A stretch of 64,000 nt of DNA from Lantana camara (Eukaryota > Streptophyta > Magnoliopsida > Lamiales > Verbenaceae), in contig CM074865.1 of NCBI GenBank assembly GCA_037501455.1, positions 39,414,501-39,478,500 of the forward strand. The letters run 5' to 3'. Position numbers and translations under genes: made by a program. A model generated the notes under the pieces. The model was not told the DNA's origin. It ran no database searches and was given only the letters and a program-made list of their open reading frames with translations. Positions 1 to 11,250 of the stretch are shown here, in pieces. Positions within the stretch are counted from its first letter, which is position 1; each line of letters starts with the position of its first letter.

Positions 1-433
1 GTAGGTACAACTTACCAATTCTAACACCTTTAGAACTCTTAGTAATTGTTTTTGCATCACCTATCTTTCAATATGGACCCACGACTCGTGCGACATCCAT
101 ATTTACTTAGGCGTTAAGCTAGACCCATCAATCATAAGATCATGACCAAAACTTAGTTTGAACGACCCACGACTCGCGGACATCGCCCTTGCTAAAATTG
201 ACCACGAAATATTGATCATTTAAAATGATTAATCAGGTAACTAAGAACTAATAAGCTCCACTAGCTATCCCACGACTCGCGGACAATAACTAGCTTTACT
301 TACTAAACTTAAAACCTATTGATGGAATGCTAGGAATTTAATTCAAAACTTGCATCTCGAATTAAACACCTATTTGTTCGAAATTAGCTTAATATTTAAT
401 GGGAATTTTCGAATCAACCGGAGAGTTGTCCGG
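1..433 (-). mobile_element. Copia 5'-leader fragment, truncated
   Basis: This stretch matches 21830-22262 base for base in length, with about 12 substitutions by eye, so it is a second copy of part of the untranslated leader of the copia element found intact at 16398-25902, in the same orientation. It contains the recurring motif CCCACGACTCG(C/T)GG at about 70, 165 and 268. No reading frame is expected. The match stops abruptly inside TCCGG at 429-433, where mid-LTR sequence of gypsy element A begins. The left edge is the window end. Confidence 0.85.
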
Positions 434-2286
434 GTGATAGCGAGTTTGCAAGGCTCGACTATCCACGACATGGTGTGTGTAGAGGGCATGACCCTCTAGA
501 CACGGAACTCCTTCCACCACTAATCTCCTAGTGGCTTCGGGGGTGATCCCAACAATGTGAGGATAATTCAGGAGTTACCCGTCAGCCCTTGCTTTCCCGG
601 TTGGCTCAAGAATTACCCTCGGGCCCACGTGCAATCATGTACTCGCCAAACTTGCTCGAAAACCATGACAATCAATACTTTCATGCTTGAAAGATTCATT
701 ACTTTGAAAACGTTTATAAATATAATATGTTTTGGCCGAAAACTCACACATAAGGGTTGTAGGGTTTATTTTACCAAAACCAAACCTCACCTTTCTTGCA
801 AAATAAAATAAAGAAGCGTTCTAAGGAGCTTGCTCCCCGTCCACGCCCTCGTGACCTGTGCAAATACGACGTACATTCATGAGAAATGACCTAAAATGAC
901 CAAAATAGGACGAACGGCGAAAACATGTCGAGACGATCACGAAAATGCAATGTGGGATTATAACTTTTCGTTTCACATCATATTAACACATATTATAGCA
1001 ATTCGGGGTCAAAGAAGTCGTTGGATCGAGGGGTCAAAATCGTAATTTTATGCAGTGAATTTTGTTCTGTCAGCCCCTTGGGAACGGCCGTTCCAGGTTT
1101 CCTTTGTAACTGGGAACGGTCGTTCCCGTTGCCCAGAAAAGCGCGGCAACGTTTTTCCATTTTAAAAGCGCGCCTTAGCCGGGAACGGCCCTTCCGGCTC
1201 CAAGGCCAAAATGGGAACGGCCGTTCCCATAGTCGGCCGCGCATATTTTGAAAAGAGATGGGAACGCCCGTTCCCACCAAGCCTTGAGGCTGGGAACGGT
1301 CGTTCCCAGCTTCTGCAAATATGAAGAACAGGGCAAAACAGAGCAGAAGCTACGGCAAAAACACAAAGCAACAACAAATCCCATTTTTGATCCCCAAGAG
1401 CTATAATTTATGAAAGTATGATGCATACACATTCAAGAAGTGATAATATAACACTTAGACACTTAAACCATAAAATATCACCAAGAATTCATGATTTCAA
1501 GTGATGATCAAACTTGATCATCCTTGCCAAACTTTCAAGATTCCAAGCTAGAAATCATGCAATAATTCATGAAATAATCACTTGATCATGCTTCCATGTC
1601 CAATCAATCCATCTAGCAAATACTACTCAAACCCTAAGCATGTCAAATATGATCAAGAATCATGAATTTATCCAAACCAACCTTTGTAAGCTAGGAAATG
1701 AAGAATATGAATGAAGGTGATGATCAAGTTGCCAAAACTTGGATGATTTCTTGAGATCTTGATGATTGATTGGAAAAACTTCTTCCTTTTCTATTCTTCT
1801 TGATACCGAGAATGAGAGCAAATATGTTTGGCAAAGTTTGGATGAAATGAGCTCATGGAAGCTCATGGAAATGAATATACCGTGATTCATCCCTTGGAAA
1901 TGTGTGAAATTGCTCAAATTGCCAATAAATCCTTGAAGACTTTAAGTTATGCAATTAGGTATGCAACAATTTAAAATATGCTCAATCAAGTCCCTAAAAG
2001 TTTATGCAATTGAGTCCCTAGAGTTTTAGGAAATATTCAACTAGGGACAATTTGGTAATTTTATCACTCTCGGTAATTGATTTCATGCAATAAATATTTT
2101 TCGTGCCATGAAATAATATTTCCAATGATATGAATTTAAAGAATTGATATAAATAATGTTTCATGAATTTTTTAAAATGTGAATGCCACGTACGAATATA
2201 TTATAAATTAAAAGAAATAAAATAAAACCTACGCTCAACTCACACGTGGCGTGCTTACCTGTTCATCCGGAAACCGGGGCGTTACA
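434..2286 (-). mobile_element. Gypsy element A 3' LTR, far end deleted
   Basis: On the minus strand the LTR starts at 2286 with TGTAACGCCCCGG, directly after a purine tract (2287-2300) and the pol stop at 2325. It runs to about 434. The usual LTR 3' end of this superfamily in the window (GGGGTGCTACA) is absent. The sequence at 434 (GGTGATAG...) instead corresponds to the middle of related LTRs, compare 55535-55545 on the opposite strand, so roughly the last third is missing. A palindrome cluster lies at 1080-1307. Short ORFs here are not supported as genes. Confidence 0.8.
1080..1307. repeat. Six GGGAACGG-CCGTTCCC palindromes in three pairs
   Basis: Six 16-bp palindromes or near-palindromes of consensus GGGAACGGCCGTTCCC start at 1080, 1112, 1181, 1213, 1260 and 1292. 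They form three pairs, each with exactly 32 bp between starts (a 16-bp spacer), while gaps between pairs vary (69 and 47 bp). Spacer sequences differ but tend to hold a CAAGGCCTT-like core. The same motif and pair spacing occur in LTR C at 35862-36053. Confidence 0.9.
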
Positions 2287-2300
2287 ACTCTCCCCCCCTT
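2287..2300 (-). other. Polypurine tract of gypsy element A
   Basis: Read on the minus strand this is AAGGGGGGGAGAGT, immediately upstream of the LTR start TGTAAC at 2286. It is the expected plus-strand primer site and fixes the element orientation and the inner LTR boundary. Confidence 0.85.
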
Positions 2301-2324
2301 AGAAGAATCTGGTCCCCAGATTCT

Positions 2325-5300
2325 CTAGTCTTGCTCGAACAACTCCGGGTGGAACCGTTTCATTTTATCCTCTGTTTCCCAAGTGGCTTCCTCGGTCTTG
2401 TCACTTCTCCACAATACTTTAACCATGGGAATCCTCCGGTTTCTCAATTCCTGAAATTTCCGATCCATAATCTTAACCGGTCTCTGAATAAATGACAAAT
2501 TCGGTTCCAGCTCAACTTCTTCCACGGGGAGAATCGTAGTCTCATCGGGGTAATATTTCCTCAGCTGAGATACGTGGAACACGTTGTGAATTCCCGTGAG
2601 ACTCGGTGGTAGGTCCAGTCGATAGGCTACCTCGCCTATTCTTTCAAGAATCTCGAACGGACCTAAATAGCGAGGATTCAGCTTTCCTCCTTTCCCGATC
2701 CGGGTGAAACCTTTCCTTGGTGACACCTTCAAGAATACCCGGTCACCCACTTCGAACTCTAGATCCCTTCGGCGCTTATCAGCATAGCTCTTCTGTCTAT
2801 CTTGCGCGGCTTTCATCCGTTGTTGAATCGTTTGAACCTTTTCAATCATAGCCTGAACGACTCTGGAAGGCCTCTCGAATCTTTCACCTTTCTTTACCCC
2901 TTCCTGTTTCGACCACTTCCACTCTTCCAAGTCGAAGAACAACGGAGATCGGCACTTTCTTCCATAAAGTAACTCGTAAGGAGCCATCCCTATCGAAGCC
3001 TGAAAGCTGTTATTATAAGCAAACTCTATCAAGGGAAGCTGTTCTGACCACGAGTTCTGAAAATCCATCGCGCAAGCCCGAAGAAGATCTTCCAAATACC
3101 TGATTAACCTTTCCGTCTGACCGTCCGTTTGAGGGTGAAAAGCTGTACTAAACTTAAGTTTCGTACCCAAGACAGCCTGTAATTCCTGCCACAACTTAGA
3201 AGTGAACCTCGGGTCTCGGTCAGAAACTATGCTCACCGGAATACCATGAAGTCGAATGATCTCCCGGTTATAGATTTCAGCCAACTTCGGGATCTTATAG
3301 GACATCCGGACCGGTAGAAAGTGAGCAGACTTTGTAAATCTATCCACAATTACCCAAATTCCATCAAACCCGCCTTTAACCTTCGGTAATCCGGAAACAA
3401 AGTCCATCGTTACTTGTTCCCACTTCCACTCGGGAATAGGTAACGGCTGTAGAAGTCCCGCGGGTTTTTGATGCTCAGCTTTCACTTTCTGACAAGTCAG
3501 GCAATGTTTCACATACTCTGCCACGTCTCTTTTCATCCCGTTCCACCAATAGTACTGCTTCAAATCCTTATACATTTTGTTTCCTCCGGGGTGGATCGAG
3601 TAGGCTGACTTGTGAGCTTCTTCGAGTAGGACCCGTCTCAATTCTTCAGGTACTACCACTCTGTTTTTAAACCGAAGCAACCCGGTCTCATCAAACCCAA
3701 ACGGACTTTCCGGGTCATCCTTAGCTTTACCGGCAAGCTTCTGTACCTCCGAATCCTGATTCTGAGCCTCGAATAACCGATACTTCAATTCCGGCTGAAC
3801 TGTGATATTAGAAACCCTAGCCTTTAACACAATCGGGACAACTTCCTCACTTTCCTTTATTTCTAAACTCGATACACTCGCCTTCCTGCTAAGTGCATCG
3901 GCGACCACATTGGCTTTCCCGGGATGGTATTTAATTGTACAATCATAATCTTCCAACTTTTCCATCCAACGCCGTTGCCTCATATTCAAATCCTTCTGCG
4001 TGAATAAGTACTGGAGGCTCTTGTGGTCGGTAAAAATCTCGAAGGAAGTCCCGTAAAGATAATGTCTCCATTTCCCGAGCGCAAAGATCACGGCTGCAAG
4101 CTCTAGGTCGTGTGTCGGATAATTCCTTTCGTATTCCTTTAGCTTTCGAGAAGCATAGGCGATCACTTTTCCTTTCTGAGTCAAAACACAACCTAAGCCT
4201 TCTTTAGAAGCATCTGTATACACTGCATACTCTTCTGAACCTTCGGGTAAGGTTAATACCGGAGCTGAGACTAATTTTTCTTTCAGAAAATTAAAGCTTT
4301 GATCACACTTTTCGTCCCAGACAAATTTAACATCCTTCTTTGTCAACCGGGTTAAGGGTGCAGCAATCTTAGAGAAGTCCTGAACAAATCTTCTGTAGTA
4401 ACCGGCCAACCCCAAGAAGCTTCTAATTTCCGAGGCGTTCTTTGGTTTCTCCCACTTAAGCACGGCCTCAATTTTCGAGGGATCGACTTCCAATCCTTTT
4501 CCTGAAATCACATGCCCCAAGAAGGAAACCCGATCTATCCAAAATTCACATTTACTGAACTTAGCAAATAACTGATGCTCTTTCAGAGTCTGAAGAACGA
4601 GCCTGAGATGTCTCGCGTGCTCCTCGGCTGTTTTTGAGAAGACCAGAATATCATCAATAAATATCACCACGAACTTGTCGAGGAAAGGCCTGAATATCCG
4701 GTGCATCATATCCATGAAAGCTGCAGGGGCGTTAGTTAATCCAAACGGCATAACCACGAACTCATAGTGCCCGTACCGAGTATTGAATCCCGTCTTTGGA
4801 ATGTCCTCTGCTCGGATTCGCAGCTGATAGTATCCCTGCCTTAAATCCAATTTCGAATACACCTTAGAACCCTGGAGTATATCGAACAACTCCTCGATAT
4901 GTGGGAGAGGATACTTGTTCTTAATAGTCATCCTGTTCAACTCCCTGTAATCGATGCACATTCTTAGAGTCCCGTCCTTTTTCTTTACAAACAATACCGG
5001 TGCTCCCCACGGCGAAGAACTCGGCCGAATGTACCCAACTTCCAACAAAGCCTCAAGCTGCACTTTTAATTCCTTCAACTCAGCTGGAGCCATCCGATAA
5101 GGAGTCTTTGAATACGGCTCAGCATTCGGAAAAAGATCAACCACAAATTCAATCTCTCGCTCAGGAGGCAAAGAATCCAATTTCTCTGGGAATACTTCGG
5201 GATATTCCTTTACCACTTCTGTGTCCTCCAATTTCACCTGATCTTTGGGCTTGTTCAGAACATAAGCAATGAATCCGGTAGCCCCGTCCCTGACTAACCT

Positions 5301-5424
5301 CTGAGCCTCTGAAAATGAAAGTAGGGGTACAGTCTTCGAAGTACAGCCCGTAGTAACTTCTGAACCCAACTGAACCTTCTTAGCCCGGCAATCCACGGTA
5401 GCACAATGCCTGTACAACCATTCC
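2325..5424 (-). CDS. Gypsy (Tekay-like chromovirus) pol, 5'-truncated but open
   Basis: A single open frame covers the end of the aspartic protease ([12 protein letters not shown]), reverse transcriptase ([12 protein letters not shown]; catalytic FIDDILVF near residue 306 of the open frame), RNase H ([10 protein letters not shown], about residue 454), the integrase zinc finger (HPGG...CLTCQK, about 665-700), the integrase core (MDF, SDRD, QTER, about 725-823) and a C-terminal chromodomain ([15 protein letters not shown]). It would encode reverse transcription, integration and chromatin targeting for a Ty3/gypsy element. No stop or frameshift interrupts it, unlike gypsy B. Gag and most of the protease are lost: at about 5423 the frame runs into the TRIM array, and its most distal ATG (5582) lies in TRIM sequence, giving a chance 52-residue N-terminus. 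With no 5' LTR it cannot be autonomous. Confidence 0.92.
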
Positions 5425-7244
5425 ATCCCACATCGGTTGGGAAGGAGAACGAAGTCCTCCTTATAAGGGGGGATGGAAACCTTTCCTTGCAGACGCGTTT
5501 TCCCAGTGGCCCAACCCATTGGGAGGAACAAATCCGTGAGGCCGTTTCGATTAAGGGCGTGCAAAGCGGACAATATCTGCATACTGGGTCGGTCCTGTAT
5601 TGTTACAAATGGTATCAGAGCCGGTGCCAGGAAGCTGATGTGTCAAGTCCTCAGCGAGGACGCTGAGCTCCTCTTAGGGGGGGTGGATGTGCGCCCATCC
5701 CACATCGGTTGGGAAGGAGAACGAAGTCCTCCTTATAAGGGGGGGATGGAAACCTTTCCTTGCAGACGCGTTTTCCCAGTGGCCCAACCCATTGGGAGGA
5801 ACAAATCCGTGAGGCCGTTTCGATTAAGGGCGTGCAAAGCGGACAATATCTGCATACTGGGTCGGTCCTGTACTGTTATAAATGGTATCAGAGCCGGTGC
5901 CAGAAAGCTGATGTGTCAGGTCCTCAGCGAGGACGCTGAGCTCCTCTTAGGGGGGGTGGATGTGCGCCCATCCCACATCGGTTGGGAAGGAGAACGAAGT
6001 CCTCCTTATAAGGGGGGGATGGAAACCTTTCCTTGCCGACGCGTTTTCCCAGTGGCCCAACCCATTGGGAGGAACAAATCCGTGAGGCCGTTTCGATTAA
6101 GGGCGTGCAAAGCGGACAATATCTGCATACTGGGTCGGTCCTGTACTGTTACAAATGGTATCAGAGCCGGTGCCAGGAAGCTGATGTGTCAGGTCCTCAG
6201 CGAGGATGCTTAGCTCCTCTTAGGGGGGGTGGATGTGCGCCCATCCCACATCGGTTGGGAAGGAGAATGAAGTCCTCCTTATAAGGGGGGGATGGAAACC
6301 TTTCCTTGCAGACGCGTTTTCCCAGGGGCCCAACCCATTGGGAGGAACAAATCCGTGAGGCCGTTTCGATTAAGGGCGTGCAAAGCGGACAATATCTGCA
6401 TACTGGGTCGGTCCTGTACTGTTACAAATGGTATCAGAGCCGGTGCCAGGAAGCTGATGTGTCAGGTCCTCAGCGAGGACGCAGAGCTCCTCTTAGGTGG
6501 GGTGGATGTGCGCCCATCCCACATCGGTTGGGAAGGAGAACGAAGTCCTCCTTATAAGGGGGGATGGAAACCTTTCCTTGCAGACGCGTTTTCCCAGTGG
6601 CCCAACCCATTGGGAGGAACAAATCCGTGAGGCCGTTTCGATTAAGGGCGTGCAAAGCGGACAATATCTGCATACTGGGTCGGTCCTGTATTGTTACAAA
6701 TGGTATCAGAGCCGGTGCCAGGAAGCTGATGTGTCAAGTCCTCAGCGAGGACGCTGAGCTGCTCTTAGGGGGGGTGGATGTGCGCCCATCCCACATCGGT
6801 TGGGAAGGAGAACGAAGTCCTCCTTATAAGGGGGGGATGGAAACCTTTCCTTGCAGACGCGTTTTCCCAGTGGCCCAACCCATTGGGAGGAACAAATCCG
6901 TGAGGCCGTTTCGATTAAGGGCGTGCAAAGCGGACAATATCTGCATACTGGGTCGGTCCTGTACTGTTATAAATGGTATCAGAGCCGGTGCCAGGAAGCT
7001 GATGTGTCAGGTCCTCAGCGAGGACGCTGAGCTCCTCTTAGGGGGGGTGGATGTGCGCCCATCCCACATCGGTTGGGAAGGAGAACGAAGTCCTCCTTAT
7101 AAGGGGGGGATGGAAACCTTTCCTTGCAGACGCGTTTTCCCAGTGGCCCAACCCATTGGGAGGAACAAATCCGTGAGGCCGTTTCGATTAAGGGCGTGCA
7201 AAGCGGACAATATCTGCATACTGGGTCGGTCCTGTACTGTTACA
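5423..7244 (+). mobile_element. Tandem TRIM retrotransposon array (7 LTRs, 6 internal segments)
   Basis: Head-to-tail units of 272-273 bp. Each has a ~193-bp LTR (TGTGCGCCCATCC... to ...CTGTTACA) followed by an 80-bp internal segment with a PBS (TGGTATCAGAGCC, e.g. 5610-5622) and a polypurine tract (TCTTAGGGGGGG). LTR starts are at 5688, 5961, 6234, 6507, 6779 and 7052; the first LTR lacks its first ~8 bp and ends at 5607; the last ends exactly at 7244. This is (LTR-internal)6-LTR, a multimeric TRIM. Units differ by only a few bases. No protein is encoded, so TRIMs depend on other elements. A likely promoter is CCTTATAAGG in each LTR. Recognisably related is the solo TRIM LTR at 54642-54852. 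Confidence 0.92.
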
Positions 7245-9770
7245 TGTATAATTACCAATTATTAATAGAATAACTACCATAGCTTACCAAATTTACTAAT
7301 AATGCATATAATTATCATGGATTGTAATTAAATTAAACAAATCGTCACATAATGTTCAATTAAAAAAAAAAAGTTATGGAATTTCCGAGGGAATTCCGAG
7401 GGATTTCCGAGGGAATTTCTACTTTCCCTCGGAAATCCCTCGGAATTCTATCGGAATTTCTATAAAATAAAATATAAAAAAAAGAAAATCACACTTTAAA
7501 ATTTCAGTTTAATAACGTGAAATTTTACTTATTAATGAAATAAATAAAAAAAATCAATGTCACACAAATATATATTATATATGAAGTAAAAATTCGATTT
7601 CACTTGAAAAGAACACGACTTCTACATTCATATCGTTCGAACTACTTATCCAAAGTTTAATTACATATGTATAATTACCAATTATTAATAGAATAACTAC
7701 CATAACTTACCAAATTTACTAATAATGCATATAATTATCATGGATTGTAATTAAATTAAACAAATCGTTACATAATGTTCAATTTAAAAAAATATTTATG
7801 GAAATTCCGAGGGAATTCCGAGGGATTTCCGAGGGAATACTTTCCCTCGGAAATCCCTCGGAATTCCCTTGGAATTTTCATAAAATAAAATATAAAAAAA
7901 GAAAATCACACTTTAAATTTTCAATTTAATAACGTGAAATTTTATTTATTAATGAAATAAATAAAAAAAATCAATGTCACACAAATATATATTATATATG
8001 AAGTAAAAATTCGATTTCACTTGAAAAGAACACGACTTCTACATTCATATCGTTCGAACTACTTATCCAAAGTTTAATTACATATGTATAATTACCAATT
8101 ATTAATAGAATAACTACCATAGCTTACCAAATTTACTAATAATGCATATAATTATCATGGATTGTAATTAAATTAAACAAATCGTCACATAATGTTCAAT
8201 TAAAAAAAAAAGTTATGGAATTTCCGAGGGAATTCCGAGGGCTTTCCGAGGGAATTTCTACTTTCCCTCGGAAATCCCACGGAATTCCCTCGGAATTTCC
8301 ATAAAATAAAATATAAAAAAAAGAAATTCACACTTTAAAATTTCAATTTAATAACGTGAAATTTTACTTATTAATGAAATAAATAAAAAAAATCAATGTC
8401 ACACAAATATATATTATATATGAAGTAAAAATTCGATTTCACTTGAGAAGAACACGACTTCTACATTCATATCGTTCGAACTACTTATCCAAAGTTTAAT
8501 TACATATGTATAATTACCAATTATTAATAGAATAACTACCATAGCTTACCAAATTTACTAATAATGCATATAATTATCATGGATTGTAATTAAATTAAAC
8601 AAATCGTCACATAATGTTCAATTAAAAAAAAAAAGTTATGGAATTTCCGAGGGAATTCCGAGGGATTTCCGAGGGAATTTCTACTTTCCCTCGGAAATCC
8701 CTCGGAATTCCCTCGGAATTTCCATAAAATAAAATATAAAAAAAAGAAAATCACACTTTAAAATTTCAATTTAATAACGTGAAATTTTACTTATTAATGA
8801 AATAAATAAAAAAAAATCAATGTCACACAAATATATATTATATATGAAGTAAAAATTCGATTTCACTTGAAAAGAACACGACTTCTACATTCATATCGTT
8901 CGAACTACTTATCCAAAGTTTAATTACATATGTATAATTACCAATTATTAATAGAATAACTACCATAACTTACCAAATTTACTAATAATGCATATAATTA
9001 TCATGGATTGTAATTAAATTAAACAAATCGTTACATAATGTTCAATTTAAAAAAATATTTATGGAAATTCCGAGGGAATTCCGAGGGATTTCCGAGGGAA
9101 TTTCTACTTTCCCTCGAAAATCCCTCGGAATTCCCTCGGAATTTTCATAAAATAAAATATAAAAAAAGAAAATCACACTTTAAAATTTCAATTTAATAAC
9201 GTGAAATTTTACTTATTAATGAAATAAATAAAAAAAATCAATGTCACACAAATATATATTATATATGAAGTAAAAATTCGATTTCACTTGAAAAGAACAC
9301 GACTTCTACATTCATATCGTTCGAACTACTTATCCAAAGTTTAATTACATATGTATAATTACCAATTATTAATAGAATAACTACCATAGCTTACCAAATT
9401 TACTAATAATGCATATAATTATCATGGATTGTAATTAAATTAAACAAATCATTACATAACGTTCAATTTTAAAAAAAGTTATGGCAAATTCCGAGGGAAT
9501 TCCGAGGGAATTTCTACTTTTCCTCGGAATTCCCTCGGAAATTAGGATAAATTAAAAAAAAAAAAGAATGAGGAAAATTCGTTCTTTTGAAAATTCAATT
9601 GAATAACACAATGTTTGGTTTATAAATGAATTAAATAAGAAAAAATTGATGTCGCTCAAATATTTGAATACAAAATTCGATTTCCACTTAAACGAACATG
9701 AACATCTACAATGATATTGTTGGAAATACTTATCGAAAGTTTAATCACATATATATGTTTAACTAGAAAT
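7245..9770. repeat. ~421-bp tandem repeat units inside the CACTA element
   Basis: Units starting TGTATAATTACCAATTATT occur at 7245, 7668, 8085, 8507, 8931 and 9352, giving lengths of 423, 417, 422, 424 and 421 bp. A diverged, partial seventh copy follows from about 9750. Each unit holds a fold-back: two or three copies of TTCCGAGGGA followed by CTAC/TTT and inverted copies TCCCTCGGAA. The rest of the unit is AT-rich and non-coding. Units are highly similar, with small indels in A runs and variation in the number of motif copies. Confidence 0.92.
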
Positions 9771-9909
9771 TACTAATTTAATACCTATCATTACCTTATT
9801 TAATTCACTAATAATACATATAATTATCATTGACTATAGTTAGAATTAATAAATTATAATAATTCTTTAATTATCATTCACTAATTTTAGTTTAAAAATT
9901 AATATTTTT

Positions 9910-10593
9910 TATTTTCCGAGGGAATTTTCCCTCGGAAATTCCCTCGGAAACTAATTTTAGTTTAAAATTTTTTTTTTTTTTCCGAGGGAAAATTCCCTCG
10001 GAAAATTCAAAAATTAATATTAGAACATTTCCGAGGGAAAATTCCCTCGGAAAGTCCCTCGGAAACTAGTTCTAATTTAAAAATTAATTAAATTTTAATT
10101 TTCCGAGGGAATTTTCCCTCGGAAATTCCCTCGGAAACTAATTTTAGTTTAAAAATTAATAATTTTTTATTTTCCGAGGGAAAATTCCCTCGGAAATTCC
10201 CTCGGAAACTAGTTCTAATTTAAAAATTAATTAAATTTTAATTTTCCGAGGGAATTTTCCCTCGGAAACTAATTTTAGTTTAAAAATTAATAATTTTTTA
10301 TTTTCCGAGGGAACATTCCCTCGGAAATTCCCTCGGAAACTAGTTCTAATTTAAAAATTAATTAAATTTTAATTTTCCGAGGGAATTTTCCCTCGGAAAT
10401 CCCTCGAAAAACTTGGCGGCTAACGTTGGCGCTAACATTTCCGAGGGATTTCCGAGGGAATTTTCCCTCGGAAATTAATTCGGCGAATTCCCTCGGAATT
10501 CCCTCGGAAATTTCCGAGGGAAAAATTCCCTCGGAATTCCCTCGGAAATTCCCTCGGAAATTTTCCTCGGATTTCGGTTGTTTTCTTGTAGTG
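9910..10593. repeat. CACTA subterminal palindromic repeats and terminal inverted repeat
   Basis: Blocks of TTTCCGAGGGAA-TTTTCCCTCGGAAA alternate with AT-rich spacers containing AACTA(A/G)TT. Toward the end the motifs become dense (10438-10570) and the arm ends with CGAAA-TCCG sequence and the CTTGTAGTG terminus. In this family such subterminal motifs are transposase-binding sites. A short ORF across 10426-10671 is an artefact of the repeat. Confidence 0.88.
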
Positions 10594-11047
10594 ACTTCAC
10601 CTCACCTAATAGTAACAAAGGTAGGTAGACAGATTATGCGGTGCCCTGGGGATCCCAGTGCTCAACTTTAACTCCTGTAGGTGGTGTACTAGAGTGAGCT
10701 TAAGAACTAAGACCCACTACTAACCAAGATGCATATGGAATGCATGAAACAATAAACAAGGAACATGTAAAGAACATGTAACACAAGAGAGTAATACCAT
10801 TTAAGGTATCCAAGAGAGGTAACACACAAAGGAATACGTCAAAGTGAGTTACTCTTAACGTGAGACTATGATCTTACTATAACCGAGTAAGCTTTAGTTA
10901 AATTATGAATCCTATCGCAAACCTTAAGTTATGAAAGAAGTCCACGAAAGAAAACACATTTTGAAAACACATTTTAGACCCTGGATATGGAAACCCTAGG
11001 TGCAAATGTCTATAGAGAAAGCACAAGTTTTATTTCATATTTACAAT

Positions 11048-11133
11048 TCAAAAGCACTATTCAAAAGTACTATTCAAGATTACTATTCCAGATTACTATT
11101 CATGATTACTATTCACAGGTTACTATTCACATG
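11048..11133. repeat. Short ACTATTCA direct repeats (~13-bp period)
   Basis: Six copies of (T)ACTATTC(A/C) follow each other every 13-14 bp. The same block is in the other family-B LTRs (about 31035-31120, and inverted at about 48803-48890). Isolated copies of TGAATAGT recur elsewhere in the LTR. It lies about 2 kb from the LTR start and downstream of the TATA box, so it is probably in the transcribed part. Confidence 0.8.
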
Positions 11134-11171
11134 TCGGGTCAAAGGGTCGGGTCAAACCCTTACTATACACT

Positions 11172-11250
11172 CGCACCCACACACACGGTACACACACACA
11201 CCATGCACGTACACACACACACACACGGCATGCACACACACACACACACC
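11172..11250. repeat. CA-rich microsatellite in gypsy B LTR
   Basis: An interrupted (CA)n tract with CGGTA and GGCATG interruptions. Its length differs from the other family-B LTR (31160-31232). A longer GT version is at 48675-48780 on the opposite strand. Confidence 0.85.

Larger units (their letters stand above)
7245..10593. mobile_element. CACTA (En/Spm-like) transposon right arm, non-coding
   Basis: The right terminus reads TTTTCTTGTAGTG (10581-10593), the reverse complement of the CACTACAAGAAAA terminal repeat of plant CACTA elements. Many subterminal copies of TTCCGAGGGA in both orientations precede it. No transposase-like frame is visible. The next bases (ACT) begin gypsy B LTR sequence, so the transposon inserted in that LTR. 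The left terminus is not in this arm. It may lie left of the window, with the sequence at 1-7244 nested inside the transposon, or it has been lost. Confidence 0.85.

Noticed and set aside
434..2286. LTR A as complete, using the TG at 435
   Set aside because: Sequence at 434 aligns to the middle of related LTRs and the expected GGTGCTACA end is missing; the junction shows microhomology instead.
5423..7244. Cassandra-type TRIM carrying a 5S rRNA promoter
   Set aside because: The unit has a TTAAGGGCGTGC stretch vaguely like 5S rRNA, but the rest of the 5S internal promoter is not present.
5473..7265. TRIM ORFs of 246 and 233 codons as protein genes
   Set aside because: Open only because the repeat period is a multiple of three; they cross LTR, PBS and polypurine tract, which are non-coding signals.
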